DNA from: Zoogloea sp.
GTDB lineage: Bacteria > Pseudomonadota > Gammaproteobacteria > Burkholderiales > Rhodocyclaceae
DNA length: 64,000 bases
Reading direction: 5' to 3'
Assembly: GCF_028689785.1 (NCBI RefSeq)
Contig: NZ_JAQVCN010000008.1
Location: 1-64,000 of the forward strand
This document shows positions 48,601 through 58,483 of this stretch, piece by piece (position 1 is the stretch's first letter; each line of letters begins with the position of its first letter). The position numbers and the translations under genes are program-made. The notes under the pieces were generated by a model. That model ran no database searches. It worked only from the letters and a program-made list of their open reading frames with translations, and was not told where the DNA came from.

Positions 48601-51600
48601 GCAGTGCCGGTACGTCGGTGAGCTCTGCCCGCTCGATTGGCTCGGCAAAGTCGATGGATTCCAGGGCCTCGAATGCTTCGATGGTTTCAGGCGCATCGAA
48701 GACTTCAGGGACTTCAAAGACCTCGGGAGCGTCGATGATCTCGGCGGCCCCTGCGGGTTCGGGCATCCTCGTGCCGGCCAGTGCCCCGTCATCCTCGAAG
48801 AGGTCTTCCACTTCGAGGACCTCGTCCGGCGTGTCGGCCTGGCTGTCTTCGGTGACGGGGGCTTCTTCGCCAACGATCTCCAGGGCTTCGATGGGCAGGA
48901 AGACGTCTTCGTCGCTTGCAACCGGTTCCTCGACTGCTTCGCTGGGTAGCTCGAAGCTCAGATCGAAGTGGGGACTTGCCAGGTCGTCCTGCAGGAGGAG
49001 TTCGTCGACACGGGAGCCGGCAGCCCCGCCAGTGGCTTCTTTGGTGGCGGTGGGCGCGTCCGAGCCTGCCGGATCGACAAAGGACAGTTCAGGGAAGTTG
49101 AGGTCGAAGGCTTCGTCCGGTGCTTCCTCGACCATGGCCCTGGGCAGGTTCAGGGCGGTGGCGGCGAGGTCGTATTCGTTGAGCAGCAGTGTCGCCTCAA
49201 GGTCGAGCTCCTGGGGCTCGTCGGTCAGCGAAACGGAGATGAGGCTGCTCTCGGTGGGCTGGTAGTCGTCGAACTCGGGAGCCTCGATGGTCAGGGCTGT
49301 GTCGAGCTGGGCGGGAATCTCGGGTGCCGGGGGGGCAACCGGCGCAGTGTCCGGTTCTGCCGGGGTGGGCGTTGCAGCCGGGAACTCGGCATCGCCATCA
49401 CCACGCAAGCGGGCAGACTCGGCAAGCAGGGCGCTGACGTCGCGCTGGGGGCCGGAGCCGGACTGGAGCTGTTCGATCCAGCCGGAAAACTCGGCCAGCG
49501 CCTGACCGATCAGGCTGAGGAGTTCCGGGGTGACTGCCTGTTCGACCCGGAGCCAGTGATTCAGGGTCTGCTCGATGCTCCAGGCGGCTTCACCGAAGTC
49601 CTTGAGGCCGACCATGCGGCCGCTGCCCTTGAGGGTGTGGAAGCTGCGTCGAATGGTGGTGAGGACGTCGGTGTCGTCCGGTGCCTCGTCCAGGAGCACG
49701 AGGTTGCGGGCGATGGTGGCCCTCACGTCGATCGCTTCTTCGATGAAGATGTCCAGCAGCTCGGCGTCTATCTCGGCGGCGCTGGCGTCCAGCAGGCGGG
49801 TGGCCTCGGCGGACAGGGCGGGGGCCTCAGGGCTGCTGGCCAGGGGGACGGCCTCGGCGAAGAGTTCGCCGGCATCGAGCATGGTGAGGGCCTGGCGGGC
49901 CTGTTTCTCGAGCTCGGTGTTGGCAGTGAGGGAGGCGTCCTGGCGCAGGTTCTCGAGGTTGAGCTGGAGCTCGGTGCGCAGGCCGAAGTCGTCGGGGTTG
50001 TCTTTGAGGGCGGCAGCCAGGGCAGCGGCGTCGCGCTTCTGCTGATCAAGTTCGGCTTCGATGCTGGCGCCCGAGGTGGCCGGGGCTGGCTGGTCGGGAC
50101 GTAGGATGCGGTCGAGGTCGGCCGGGCCGTGTTGCAGGGCTTCGATATAAACGCCGAGTGCCGACAGGCGGTGAGCGATTTCTTCGAAGGCTGGAGTGTC
50201 GGCGTCGCTGCCGGCAGTGGTCAGGGCGGCGATGCGTGCGGCTGCGTCCTGCAACAGACGTACGGCGCCGTCTTCGTTCATGACCGACAGGGCGCCCTCG
50301 ATCTGCTTGAGAGGCGCGCGCACGGCGTTCAGGATGTCGGTCTGGGTCGGGGCCCGGAAGAAACTGTCGAGGCTCTGCTCGACATCACCTAGGCTCGCGA
50401 GGATCTCGTGGGCAAGCTGGCGATTGATCTGCCTGTCGTCGGACTCGGGCTTGATGATGTCCAGCGGCGGCAGATGCTCGCCCCGCTTGTGGGCCTGCAA
50501 ACGGTTGATCAGGGCCTGGATCTGCGGGGTGTTGTCTGGCGCGCCCTGGCTGTGGGTGTCTAGCTGCGCATCCACCAGCAGCATCAACGTTGCCACGTCC
50601 ATGGACATGGTGTCGTTGAACTGCAGGGGGTCTTGGCGCAGCCATAGGGCGAGATCCGTGAGGGACTCGACGAACTCGGCGATCTCGGGGTGATTGAGCT
50701 CCCGGGCCTGGGTGGCCAGCGGAGCTATGGACTCCTGGAAGCGAGGCAGACCGATGGCACCGCCTTTGGAGAACTGGGACCAGGCGTCGCGGGCATCGGC
50801 AAAGCCCTCGCGGAGCTTGCGCAGCAGAGGCGCCTGAGGGGTGTCACTGATCTGGTACTTGCCGGCCGGAATGAGCCGTTCGAGGGCGTAGGCCTCGCGT
50901 ACTGCAGCGATGCTCGGGGATTGGGCCGAGGTGCTTGCCACGTGGTAGAGCACGTCGCGCATCAGGCGCTCGGCGACCATGCTGGAGCCTTCCATCACCC
51001 GGCGCATTTGAGCGTCGATGCGTCCGCACAGCCGCTTGGTGGCGGGGTCGGCAGGGGCGTCGCGCTGCTCAAGAGCGTCAAAGAAGGCGGTAGCGGCAAA
51101 CCAGAAGGCGCGGGACGTGGGGACTCCCTGCAGCCTCTCAATGCCCGACACTGCTTCGCGCATCTCCTGGGGGCCGGCGGGGTCCAGGCCGTTGCGGAAC
51201 CACTTGAGAAGACCGCGCTCGAAACGCCCCCGCAGGGCGCGTAGGCGCTTTGGATCTTCGCTGGTGTCGGCAGGGCCGGCGAAGACCGGGCGCTGGGACA
51301 GGTCCGGGTAGAACAGCTCGCCGGGGGTCGGGGGCTCCTGGCCACGCGCCGCGGCGAGTTCGACGTAGAGATCGAAGAGCCGCAGGGCCTGATCGGGCTG
51401 GCCGCGGGTGAGTTCGTCCAGGTAGTTGCCGATGGCGGCGATGCAGCGGGAGGCGAGGCGTGCAACCTCCGGGGTGTAGGACACCTGACCGGCAGCCAGT
51501 TCGCCAAGCAGGCGGTCGACATGCTCCGAGAATTGGGTCAACCCGTCCAGGCCGACGATGGACAGGGCGCCATGGGCCTGGTGCAGGTGGGTCTGGGCGA

Positions 51601-51733
51601 ATTTGATCCGGCCGAGGCGGTCGGGGGCACTGCCGGCTTCGGCAAGCGCCGTTTCCGACCGTTCCAGGGCCAGGTCGATCTCGCCTTTGACCCAGGTCAG
51701 CGGACCGAGGTCGAGTTCGTGTGCGGAGCTCAT
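45689..51733 (-). CDS. chpA: Type IV pilus chemotaxis hybrid kinase ChpA/PilL (CheA-CheY fusion)
   Basis: A 2014-residue hybrid kinase of the twitching-motility system. Phosphotransfer (Hpt) segments are seen at His54 (QAHGAL), His699 (FHTLKGSGRMVG), His1157 (AHTLAGISG) and His1325 (LHTLKGSARMVG). Between about 770 and 1110 lies a very acidic Glu/Asp/Pro-rich linker. A CheA kinase core (about 1430-1720) has LVRNAVAHGIESPEKR and GRGVGMDVVKSE, followed by a CheW-like domain (about 1720-1870) and a CheY receiver (about 1890-2012, DVIIADIEMPRMDG). ATG 51733 follows pilJ by 46 bases. Length is comparable to other ChpA proteins. Confidence 0.95.
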   Translation of the reverse strand: MSSAHELDLGPLTWVKGEIDLALERSETALAEAGSAPDRLGRIKFAQTHLHQAHGALSIVGLDGLTQFSEHVDRLLGELAAGQVSYTPEVARLASRCIAAIGNYLDELTRGQPDQALRLFDLYVELAAARGQEPPTPGELFYPDLSQRPVFAGPADTSEDPKRLRALRGRFERGLLKWFRNGLDPAGPQEMREAVSGIERLQGVPTSRAFWFAATAFFDALEQRDAPADPATKRLCGRIDAQMRRVMEGSSMVAERLMRDVLYHVASTSAQSPSIAAVREAYALERLIPAGKYQISDTPQAPLLRKLREGFADARDAWSQFSKGGAIGLPRFQESIAPLATQARELNHPEIAEFVESLTDLALWLRQDPLQFNDTMSMDVATLMLLVDAQLDTHSQGAPDNTPQIQALINRLQAHKRGEHLPPLDIIKPESDDRQINRQLAHEILASLGDVEQSLDSFFRAPTQTDILNAVRAPLKQIEGALSVMNEDGAVRLLQDAAARIAALTTAGSDADTPAFEEIAHRLSALGVYIEALQHGPADLDRILRPDQPAPATSGASIEAELDQQKRDAAALAAALKDNPDDFGLRTELQLNLENLRQDASLTANTELEKQARQALTMLDAGELFAEAVPLASSPEAPALSAEATRLLDASAAEIDAELLDIFIEEAIDVRATIARNLVLLDEAPDDTDVLTTIRRSFHTLKGSGRMVGLKDFGEAAWSIEQTLNHWLRVEQAVTPELLSLIGQALAEFSGWIEQLQSGSGPQRDVSALLAESARLRGDGDAEFPAATPTPAEPDTAPVAPPAPEIPAQLDTALTIEAPEFDDYQPTESSLISVSLTDEPQELDLEATLLLNEYDLAATALNLPRAMVEEAPDEAFDLNFPELSFVDPAGSDAPTATKEATGGAAGSRVDELLLQDDLASPHFDLSFELPSEAVEEPVASDEDVFLPIEALEIVGEEAPVTEDSQADTPDEVLEVEDLFEDDGALAGTRMPEPAGAAEIIDAPEVFEVPEVFDAPETIEAFEALESIDFAEPIERAELTDVPALQDEPLEPDAFPEIDEPGTDAEPEAGEGQTDNEAPVEAPDVLDLADLPDDEDTKPEASTDPDEVRLGDVTLSRPLFDLYLAEARQHVATLRHELARLSVNPSLIPTGGAIRAAHTLAGISGTARFSAPQQLAKALELAQQRLTDHDRAPTAPQAATLNAAATALESMLVQLASRQLPEPMPELAGALDDILVSHLAEVIALHPASAPEALVTPASSRDAAPRPPETPAAPSAPLRDELDPELLPIFLDEGSELLDNLDAALRNWRDDPADPGHASSVARLLHTLKGSARMVGAMSLGQSLHELETRLERARSQAPGGQGIVDDLEASLDQARQALENLQQPAPVATVINEAPVASEDSAPAQPGDTTAPGTRVQLRVEASRIDQFVNEAGEISIARTRIEGELRTLRRSLLDLTENVIRLRNQLREVEIQADTQMQSRLSQVETQHTEFDPLEMDRYTRLQELTRMMAESVGDVTTVQQNLLRNLDGAEVALHSQSRMARELQQSLMHVRMVPFDSLAERLYRLVRQTAKELGRRANLDIIGGQIEIDRSVLDAMTGPLGHLVRNAVAHGIESPEKRREAGKPEIGQINLRVSHEGNEVVMEFRDDGAGLDFQRIRAQAIESGLLAPDEDADDKRLTNLIFVPGFTTASLSSLAGRGVGMDVVKSETAAVGGRISVDSTPGQGTCFRIHLPLTLAVTQALLVRAGNRTFAIPSSMVAQVLELKASALEKLRDERGTDWLGEHFGYRYLPRLLGDFESRPQIERFNWVLLLRAGSETVALHVDALRGNQEVVVKNAGPQYARMVGYSGATVLGDGEIVLILNPVALAARSPAGADDGAILQAAVTVPSQPTVMVVDDSLTVRKITGRLLEREGYRVITAKDGVDALEQLLTVRPDVIIADIEMPRMDGFDLTRNIRADVKLKVVPIIMITSRTAEKHKRYAEEIGVNHYLGKPYDEDVLLDLIRGFAPPSES

Positions 51734-51779
51734 CAATGGGTCTTGGTCGGTTTCCGTTCCGGTAGGGATGCGGCGTGGC

Positions 51780-53903
51780 TCAGACCTTGAAGCCGGAGAC
51801 CGAGCCCTTCAGCTCGACGGCCAGGTCGGCCAACTCGCCAATCGAGACGGCCGTCTGCTGGGTGCCGGTGGTGGTGCGGTCGGTGATGGCGAGAATGTTC
51901 TTCATCTTCTCGGCCACCTGGGTCGCTGCCTTGGCCTGGACTTCGGTACTGACGGAGATGCGTTCGATGAGTTCGGCAGTTTCGGCCGACACCCGTTCAA
52001 TCTCTGCGAGTTCCTGGCCGGCGGTCTCGGACAGGTGGGCGCCGTCCACCACATCGCGGGTGGCGTTTTCCATGGCAGCTACGGCGTCGCCGGTGTCGGT
52101 CTGGATGGTCTTCACGATGGCACCGATCTGCTTGGTGGCTTCGGCCGAGCGTTCGGCGAGGCGCTGCACTTCTTCGGCCACCACCGAGAAGCCCCGGCCA
52201 GCTTCACCAGCCGAGGCTGCCTGGATGGCAGCGTTGAGGGCCAGTACGTTGGTCTGCTCGGTAATGTCGGAAATGAGCTCCACGATTTCGCCGATCTCTT
52301 GGGAGGACTCACCCAGACGCTTGATGCGCTTGGAAGTTTCCTGAATCTTCTCGCGGATGTCGTTCATTCCCTTGATGGTGTCTTCCACGGCGGCGGCACC
52401 CTTCTGAGCGGCCTCCAGGGAGCGGCGGGCCACCTGGGCGGACTGCAGGGCGTCTTCGGAGGCCGCGCTCATGGAGCTGGCCATGGTCTGGGCGGTTTCG
52501 CCGGCGAGGCGCAGCTCCTGGGCCTGGCGCTCGGTGGCGGCGATCAGTTCGTCGGAGGTCTGCTGGGCAGATTCGGTGGCGGAGGTTACACGAATGGCGG
52601 CGTCGTTGATGCGGCGCACCAGCACGGAGAGCTCTTCAATGGTGTAGTTAACCGAGTCGGCAATGGCGCCGGTGATGTCTTCGGTGACGGTGGCGCGTAC
52701 GGTCAGGTCACCGTCGGCCAGGTCGCCCATCTCGTTCATCAGGCGCAGAATGGCCTGCTGGGTGTTGTTGCGCTCGAATTCGGCGGTTTCCTTGAGGCGT
52801 TCGGCGGCAAGGCGGCGGCGGGCGATGTCGTCGTTGTAGGTCTTGGCCATCAGGGCCAGGCAGATCACCGTGGCCAGGGCACACAGTACGATGGCCAGGC
52901 TGACCCAGGTAAAGAAGCCGGTGTAGGCACGGGTATAACCTTCGGCGAGGGCGGAGGTCTTTTCGAGCAGGGGGCCGGAGTTCTGGAAGATCTGGCTGCC
53001 GGCCTGCTTGGCCTGCACCAGGCGCTGGATGCTGCCGAGGATGGCGGTGACGGAGGCGAGGTTGTCCTTGCCCACGTTTTCCAGTTCGGCCAGCTTGCCC
53101 TTGGCATCGCTGCCGTCGGAGGTCATCTTCTGGAGTTGCTCGATCAGCTCGCGGAAGGTGTTGGTGTCCTTGCCGAGCAGGAAGGCCACTTCAGGGTCGA
53201 TGGCGTTGGCGACCAGCAGCGCGTTGGCATTCTTGGCGATACGCTGGGTCAGCATCACCACCTGGTTGGCGACGGCGATCTCGCGGGCCGATGCGCCACC
53301 CTGGAGCTTGAGGGCGGCGACCTGTTCGGACAGTTCGAGCAGCTGGGGATTCTTGGTGTTGATGGTGTTCACCGCCTTGCCGAGGCTGGCCAGGTTCTTT
53401 TCTTGCTCGATCAGGTTGGCGGCATCCTTGTCGGTTTTCTGCCACAGCTCGGTGACCACGGCGAGTTCGTCGCTGACCGCGCTGCTGCCTCCGGGTACTG
53501 AGGTGCCGTCCACGTCGCCGCCGTTGGTGACGGCACCGAGCAGGGTGTTGAACTGCTCGCGGCTGCCTTTCAGTTCGTTGAAGGCGGCGGCGTCGCCCTG
53601 CAGGGCAAGCTGGCTGGCCTTGGCGAGCTGCTGGGACAGGGTACGCATCTGGCCTGCGGCCGTGACGTAGGCGGTGCCAAAGCTGCTGACGCGGATCTGG
53701 TAGAGCACGAAGCCGATGGTCAGGGCGGCGAAGATCAGGAAGGGGATGCGCAGCACGCGCAACTGTTCCGCAGCACTTTTGCCGGCCAGGAAAGGCAGGG
53801 GTGCCGTGGCCTGTGCCACCTCGCCGGATTCAAGGATCGTGTCCACATTGGTGGATGCTGGTTTGCTGTCGCCGCGCGACAGACCCGGTAACTTGAATGC
53901 CAT
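51780..53903 (-). CDS. pilJ: Type IV pilus chemoreceptor PilJ
   Basis: A 707-residue methyl-accepting chemotaxis-type receptor. Two membrane helices (about 50-67 and 329-352) bracket a large periplasmic sensor domain of the PilJ type, which reads [18 protein letters not shown] near its start. The cytoplasmic signalling hairpin contains the conserved tip segment [20 protein letters not shown] followed by [15 protein letters not shown]. It passes signals to ChpA through PilI. Gene order pilG-pilH-pilI-pilJ-chpA is complete here. Confidence 0.95.
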   Translation of the reverse strand: MAFKLPGLSRGDSKPASTNVDTILESGEVAQATAPLPFLAGKSAAEQLRVLRIPFLIFAALTIGFVLYQIRVSSFGTAYVTAAGQMRTLSQQLAKASQLALQGDAAAFNELKGSREQFNTLLGAVTNGGDVDGTSVPGGSSAVSDELAVVTELWQKTDKDAANLIEQEKNLASLGKAVNTINTKNPQLLELSEQVAALKLQGGASAREIAVANQVVMLTQRIAKNANALLVANAIDPEVAFLLGKDTNTFRELIEQLQKMTSDGSDAKGKLAELENVGKDNLASVTAILGSIQRLVQAKQAGSQIFQNSGPLLEKTSALAEGYTRAYTGFFTWVSLAIVLCALATVICLALMAKTYNDDIARRRLAAERLKETAEFERNNTQQAILRLMNEMGDLADGDLTVRATVTEDITGAIADSVNYTIEELSVLVRRINDAAIRVTSATESAQQTSDELIAATERQAQELRLAGETAQTMASSMSAASEDALQSAQVARRSLEAAQKGAAAVEDTIKGMNDIREKIQETSKRIKRLGESSQEIGEIVELISDITEQTNVLALNAAIQAASAGEAGRGFSVVAEEVQRLAERSAEATKQIGAIVKTIQTDTGDAVAAMENATRDVVDGAHLSETAGQELAEIERVSAETAELIERISVSTEVQAKAATQVAEKMKNILAITDRTTTGTQQTAVSIGELADLAVELKGSVSGFKV

Positions 53904-53958
53904 GGGGTTCCTCTTCAGCGGGCGGGGCCCGCTGCTCCTCCCGAATGGATTTTCATGA

Positions 53959-54474
53959 TCATGATTGTGCTGCGTCCAGAAAACGCGTGTTATTCAGCAG
54001 GTCGGCCACCTTGAGCCGTGTCCAGGCGGTACCTCGGGCATCCCGGAGTTGCTCGCCGATCCAGGGTTGGTCTGCGTCGGGGGACGAGGGCAGGAGCTCG
54101 AAATCCTCGAGAGAGCGCAGACCCAGGGCGCGAGTCACAAGCAGCGCGCAGTTGAGGTTGTGGCGTACACCGATGAGCAGCAGACGGGCGTGCCCGGCCG
54201 GTGCGATGGCCTGGTCACCGTGAAAGGCGGCAAAATCGACCACGCCGAAGAGGTTGCCGCGCACGCTGGCGAGACCACGGAACCAGTGCTCGCTGAGAGG
54301 GACGGGAGCCAGGGGCGGCACCGCCAGGATCTCACCCGCCTCGGTCAGGTCGACCAGCCAGTGACGTTTGCCAGCTTGCACACCCAGAAAGGCCGAGGCG
54401 CGGGTGTCCCGTGCTTCGGCGAGGCGCCGGGCCAGCCCGGCCTGGAATTCGTGGAGACTGATCCGCTTTGCCAT
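53959..54474 (-). CDS. pilI: CheW-like adaptor PilI
   Basis: A 171-residue CheW-domain protein coupling PilJ to ChpA. It has the CheW pattern [18 protein letters not shown], the turn [21 protein letters not shown] and [20 protein letters not shown]. The start at 54474 is eleven bases after pilH. No anomalies were seen. Confidence 0.92.
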   Translation of the reverse strand: MAKRISLHEFQAGLARRLAEARDTRASAFLGVQAGKRHWLVDLTEAGEILAVPPLAPVPLSEHWFRGLASVRGNLFGVVDFAAFHGDQAIAPAGHARLLLIGVRHNLNCALLVTRALGLRSLEDFELLPSSPDADQPWIGEQLRDARGTAWTRLKVADLLNNTRFLDAAQS

Positions 54475-54485
54475 GCTCTTCGGCC

Positions 54486-54851
54486 TTAGCTGAAAGCCCG
54501 GATCTTCTCGAGCAGCACGCTGTGATCAAGGGGTTTGACCATGTAATCGAAAGCGCCCTGGCGCATGCCCCAGATCTTGTCGGTTTCGTGTCCCTTGCTG
54601 GTGCAGATGATGACCGGGATGTTGCGCGTGGCTTCGTCGCGGACGATGGTACGGGTGGCCTGGTAGCCATTGGTGCCAGGCATCACGACGTCCATCAGGA
54701 TCAGGTCGGGCTGCTCCGTCTTGCTCTTGACCACGGCTTCATCGCCGCTTTCGGCAGTGACGACCTGGTAGCCGCTTTTTACCAGCATCTCTGAAAGGGC
54801 GAGGCGTTCGGTCGGGGAGTCGTCGACGACGAGAATTTTCTTGATCGGCAT
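54486..54851 (-). CDS. pilH: Twitching motility response regulator PilH
   Basis: A 121-residue single-domain receiver. It starts MPIKKILVVDDSPTERLALS; the phospho-acceptor is Asp54 in LILMDVVMPGTNG, and Lys is in YMVKPLD. PilH is usually linked to pilus retraction or acts as a phosphate sink. ATG 54851 is the family start; a longer open frame upstream reads through pilG in another frame. Confidence 0.95.
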   Translation of the reverse strand: MPIKKILVVDDSPTERLALSEMLVKSGYQVVTAESGDEAVVKSKTEQPDLILMDVVMPGTNGYQATRTIVRDEATRNIPVIICTSKGHETDKIWGMRQGAFDYMVKPLDHSVLLEKIRAFS

Positions 54852-54871
54852 GGAGATGCGTCTGTGGGAGG

Positions 54872-55273
54872 TCAGTCGTTGGCAGCGGCCTGGCGCGGGG
54901 CGCCGGTGTGGCAGGCCACGGAGCGCAGCAGGCTTTCCTTCGTGAAGGGTTTGGTGAGGTATTCGTCCGAGCCGGCAAGGCGACCACGCGCCCGGTCGAA
55001 CAGGCCGTCCTTGGAGGACAGCATGATGACGGGAGTGGCCTTGAGCCGGGCGTTCTTCTTGATCAGCGTACAGGTCTGATAGCCGTCGAGGCGCGGCATC
55101 ATGATGTCGACGAAGATCAGGTCGGGGGCATGGTCGGCAATCTTGGAGAGGGCGTCGAAGCCGTCCTCCGCCAGCACCACCTGGCATCCGGCCTGGGCGA
55201 GAAAGATCTCGGCACTGCGGCGGATGGTGTTGCTGTCATCGATGACCATGACCTTGATTCCGCTGAGATTCAC
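54872..55273 (-). CDS. pilG: Twitching motility response regulator PilG
   Basis: A 133-residue single-domain receiver linked to pilus extension. The acidic pair is in VMVIDDSNTIRRSAEIFL, the phospho-acceptor is Asp56 in LIFVDIMMPRLDGYQTC, and Lys is in EYLTKPFTKESLL. A short Ala-rich tail follows. It lies 20 bases upstream of pilH and 82 bases after the rubredoxin gene. Confidence 0.95.
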   Translation of the reverse strand: MNLSGIKVMVIDDSNTIRRSAEIFLAQAGCQVVLAEDGFDALSKIADHAPDLIFVDIMMPRLDGYQTCTLIKKNARLKATPVIMLSSKDGLFDRARGRLAGSDEYLTKPFTKESLLRSVACHTGAPRQAAAND

Positions 55274-55355
55274 CTTGGTCCTCCGGGGTCCGTGCCGATG
55301 TCGTTGCGGACGTGCATTGTTGTGGTGCCTGGGCTGGGGTGATGACGGCTGGCCT

Positions 55356-55535
55356 TCAGATCGCGACCATTTCGAAGTCGTCCTTGCGTGCGCCGCATTC
55401 GGGGCAGGTCCAGTTGGGGGGGATGTCCTCCCAGCGGGTGCCCGGGGCGATGCCCTCTTCAGGGGAACCGGTTTCTTCGTCGTAGATATAACCGCAGATC
55501 AGACACATCCAGGTCCGGTATTGGGGATTTGCCAT
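55356..55535 (-). CDS. Rubredoxin
   Basis: A 59-residue iron-sulfur protein beginning MANPQYRTWMCLICGYIYDE. Iron is bound by Cys11, Cys14, Cys44 and Cys47, in CLIC and CPEC. The family core WEDIPPNWTCPECG is intact. Rubredoxins carry one electron, often to oxygenases or peroxide-removing enzymes. The gene sits upstream of pilG and is divergent from thiD across 91 bases, an arrangement common in betaproteobacteria. Confidence 0.96.
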   Translation of the reverse strand: MANPQYRTWMCLICGYIYDEETGSPEEGIAPGTRWEDIPPNWTCPECGARKDDFEMVAI

Positions 55536-55626
55536 TGGGGTGCGTTGCGATGATTTCGGCTAGAATCTTCTGGATCGTGAATGGTAGCGCAGTCGCAGTT
55601 AAATTTGTGCGTCCTCGGCTTTCCTA

Positions 55627-56481
55627 ATGACTATAAACCGCAACGATCCCAATCCCCCGCTGGTTCTCGTTTTCGCCGCCGCCGACCCCACGGGTGGCGC
55701 CGGCATCCAGGCTGACATTATGACGTTGGCAGGCATGGGTTGTCATGCCCTCACCGTCATAACCGCGCTCACCGTCCAGGATACGGCCGGCGTGGAGGAC
55801 GTTCTGCCGATCGATGCCGATTTTGTTGCCGAGCAGGCGCGCGCTGTCCTTGAGGACATGCCAGTCCAGGCCTTCAAGCTTGGGGTGCTCGGCAGCGCCG
55901 ACAACATTGCCGTGATTGCCGAGATCATCGCCGACTATCCCCACATTCCCGTCGTCGTCGATCCGGTGGTGGCGTCTGGTCGCGGCGACGAGCTGGCGTC
56001 GGACGCCATGCTCGACCTGCTCTGCGAACTCATTCTGCCCCAGGCGACGGTGATCACCCCGAACACCATGGAGGCCCGCCGGCTGGCGGCGGGCCGCACC
56101 GGCATGGGGGGCGACCCCGAAGGCCGAACCCAGTCGGACTGCGCAGCGGCGCTCATGGAGATGGGCTGCGAGTACGTGCTCATCACCGGCTCCCATGCCC
56201 AGACACCGCAGGTGGTTAACACCTTGTACGGCAGCGGTGGGGTGGTGCGGGCCGACACCTGGGAGCGTCTGGGCGGGAGCTACCATGGTTCCGGGTGTAC
56301 GCTGGCCTCGGCTGTGGCGGCTGCGTTGGCCCATGGCCTCGACATGCCGCAGGCGGTCTACGAGGCACAGGGCTTTACCTGGCAAGCGCTGGCGCATGCC
56401 TTTCGGCCCGGAATGGGGCAGCATATTCCTAACCGTATCTTCTGGGCCCGCCCGCCAGCCGGAACGGATGTTGACTCATGA
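55627..56481 (+). CDS. thiD: Hydroxymethylpyrimidine/phosphomethylpyrimidine kinase
   Basis: A 284-residue ribokinase-family enzyme of thiamine synthesis that phosphorylates HMP and HMP-P. It has the N-terminal DPTGGAGIQADIMT, VVVDPVVASGRGDEL and the anion-hole/catalytic region SYHGSGCTLASAVAAALA. ATG 55627 is close to the family start. The last codons overlap thiE by four bases. Confidence 0.94.
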   Translation: MTINRNDPNPPLVLVFAAADPTGGAGIQADIMTLAGMGCHALTVITALTVQDTAGVEDVLPIDADFVAEQARAVLEDMPVQAFKLGVLGSADNIAVIAEIIADYPHIPVVVDPVVASGRGDELASDAMLDLLCELILPQATVITPNTMEARRLAAGRTGMGGDPEGRTQSDCAAALMEMGCEYVLITGSHAQTPQVVNTLYGSGGVVRADTWERLGGSYHGSGCTLASAVAAALAHGLDMPQAVYEAQGFTWQALAHAFRPGMGQHIPNRIFWARPPAGTDVDS

Positions 56482-57092
56482 AACTGCGTGGGCTGTATAT
56501 CGTGACGCCGGACCAGACTGACACCGGGGCGCTGCTGGCTGCGGTGGCCCGGGTGCTGCCGGCCCGTCCGGCGATTGTCCAGTATCGCAGCAAGCTGGCT
56601 GACGCCGGCCTGCGTCGGCTGCAGGCGACGCAACTGCTGGCCCTGTGCCGTCAGTTCGGCATCCCGCTGGTGATCAACGACGACCTGGCTCTGGCCCTGG
56701 AGATTGACGCCGACGGCGCCCACCTGGGGCGGGACGACGGCGATCTGGCCGGCGCCCGGCAGGCCCTGGGGGCGTCCCGCATCCTCGGGGCGAGCTGCTA
56801 CGGGGAGTGGTGGCGGGCTGCCGCCGCCGCTGCGGCGGGGGTCGATTACCTGGCTTTCGGGGCCATGTTTCCCTCGTCCACCAAGCCCCTGGCGCCCCTC
56901 GCACCCCTTGAAATGCTGAGTCGGGCCAAGGTGGAGTTCGGCTTGCCGGTGGCGGCGATCGGCGGGATCACCCTCGACAACGTCCCGTCGCTGATTGCCG
57001 CGGGCGCCGATCTGCCCGCCGTGATCAGCGACGTATTTTCAGCGCCCGACCCGGCTGCCCGTGCGGCCGCCTATGCCGGGCTGTTCGATTGA
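56478..57092 (+). CDS. thiE: Thiamine-phosphate synthase
   Basis: A 204-residue TIM-barrel enzyme joining HMP-PP with the thiazole phosphate. Typical segments are [44 protein letters not shown] and [11 protein letters not shown]. The start overlaps the thiD stop (ATGA), so the two are coupled. hemL follows 19 bases after. Confidence 0.93.
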   Translation: MKLRGLYIVTPDQTDTGALLAAVARVLPARPAIVQYRSKLADAGLRRLQATQLLALCRQFGIPLVINDDLALALEIDADGAHLGRDDGDLAGARQALGASRILGASCYGEWWRAAAAAAAGVDYLAFGAMFPSSTKPLAPLAPLEMLSRAKVEFGLPVAAIGGITLDNVPSLIAAGADLPAVISDVFSAPDPAARAAAYAGLFD

Positions 57093-57111
57093 CCTCTCAG
57101 GAAGCTCCCGC

Positions 57112-58398
57112 ATGACCAGTCGCAACGAAGAACTCTTTGTCCGTGCCCAGCGCACCATCCCGGGTGGCGTCAATTCGCCGGTCCGCGCCTTCCGCTCGGT
57201 GGGTGGTACGCCACGTTTCCTCAAAAAGGCTCTGGGGGCACGGGTGTGGGACGCGGACGGCAAGGAATATCTGGATTACGTGGGCTCCTGGGGCCCGGCT
57301 ATCCTGGGCCATGCCGACCCGGTGGTGGTCGAAGCGGTGCGTGAGGCGGCTCTGGAGGGCTTGTCCTTCGGAGCTCCCACCGAGCGCGAGATCGACATGG
57401 CCGAGCGCCTGTGCGAGCTCTTGCCCAGCCTCGAGATGGTGCGCCTGGTGTCCAGTGGCACCGAAGCCACCATGAGCGCCATCCGCCTGGCCCGGGGCTT
57501 TACAGGCCGTGACGCGATCATCAAGTTCGAGGGCTGCTACCACGGTCATGCCGACAGTCTGCTGGTCAAGGCCGGCTCCGGCCTGCTGACCTTTGGCAAC
57601 CCCTCGTCGGCCGGCGTGCCGGAAGATTTCGCCAAGCACACCATCGTGCTCGACTACAACAACCCGGCCCAGCTGGAAGAGACTTTCCGGGAGAAGGGCG
57701 ATGCCATCGCCTGTGTGATCATCGAGCCGATCGCCGGCAACATGAACCTGGTCAAGCCGTCGGCCGAGTTCATGCACCTGCTTCGTCGCCTGTGTACCGC
57801 TCACGGTACGGTGCTGATCTTCGACGAGGTGATGACCGGTTTCCGTGTCGGGCCGCGTGGGGTTCAGGGCCTGTTTGGCATCACCCCCGACCTGACCACC
57901 CTGGGCAAAGTCATCGGTGGCGGCATGCCCGTGGGGGCCTTTGGCGGCCGTCGCGACATCATGCAGAAGATCGCCCCCCTTGGTGGTGTCTATCAGGCCG
58001 GCACCCTGTCCGGTAGCCCGGTGGCGGTGGCGGCGGGGCTGGCCAGTCTCGATCAGATCGCCCGCCCGGGCTTCTATGAAGTGCTCACCGCCCGTACCGA
58101 GCGCCTGGTGAAGGGCCTCAATGCTGCTGCCGCAAAGCAGGGTGTGCGCTTCGTTGCGGATTCGGTGGGGGGAATGTTCGGGCTCTACTTTGCTGCCGGT
58201 GTGCCCAACAGCTACGCCGATGTGATGGCCTCCGACAAGGAGCGCTTCAATCGCTTCTTCCACGCCATGCTGGACGCCGGGCATTACTTTGCGCCGTCAG
58301 CCTTCGAGGCGGGCTTCGTGTCGGCAGCCCACTCCGAGGCAGACATCGACGCCACCATTGCGGCGGCAGATGCCTGGTTTGCCGCCAATAGGGGCTGA
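57112..58398 (+). CDS. hemL: Glutamate-1-semialdehyde 2,1-aminomutase
   Basis: A 428-residue PLP enzyme making 5-aminolevulinate, the step after HemA. The PLP lysine is Lys266 in [18 protein letters not shown]. Other signatures are [28 protein letters not shown] and [18 protein letters not shown] 57112 fits the family; an upstream in-frame ATG lies inside thiE. Placement behind thiDE is common in betaproteobacteria. Confidence 0.97.
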   Translation: MTSRNEELFVRAQRTIPGGVNSPVRAFRSVGGTPRFLKKALGARVWDADGKEYLDYVGSWGPAILGHADPVVVEAVREAALEGLSFGAPTEREIDMAERLCELLPSLEMVRLVSSGTEATMSAIRLARGFTGRDAIIKFEGCYHGHADSLLVKAGSGLLTFGNPSSAGVPEDFAKHTIVLDYNNPAQLEETFREKGDAIACVIIEPIAGNMNLVKPSAEFMHLLRRLCTAHGTVLIFDEVMTGFRVGPRGVQGLFGITPDLTTLGKVIGGGMPVGAFGGRRDIMQKIAPLGGVYQAGTLSGSPVAVAAGLASLDQIARPGFYEVLTARTERLVKGLNAAAAKQGVRFVADSVGGMFGLYFAAGVPNSYADVMASDKERFNRFFHAMLDAGHYFAPSAFEAGFVSAAHSEADIDATIAAADAWFAANRG

Positions 58399-58423
58399 TA
58401 CAGGCAGAGTCTGTGCGGTCTCT

Positions 58424-58459
58424 CCCCCGTGGGGTCGAACTAATTCGACCCCACGGGGG
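58424..58459. repeat. Perfect 16-bp inverted repeat between hemL and mgtE
   Basis: Bases 58424-58439 pair perfectly with 58444-58459 around the loop CTAA. It sits in the convergent gap after both genes. No T-run follows on either strand, so it is a strong hairpin that may protect 3' ends or stop transcription by another means. Confidence 0.8.
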
Positions 58460-58483
58460 CTCCGAACTGCGCCGGAGCGTGGG

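Noticed and set aside
45764-48949. A 1061-codon open frame on the plus strand opposite chpA
   Set aside because: It mirrors the Glu/Asp-rich coding of chpA in the antisense direction and shows only Gly/His/Val/Asp repeats. No family resemblance or start signal was found.
51558-53501. A 647-codon plus-strand frame opposite pilJ
   Set aside because: Glycine- and valine-rich repeat-like translation is the antisense of receptor coiled-coil codons; pilJ itself is certain.
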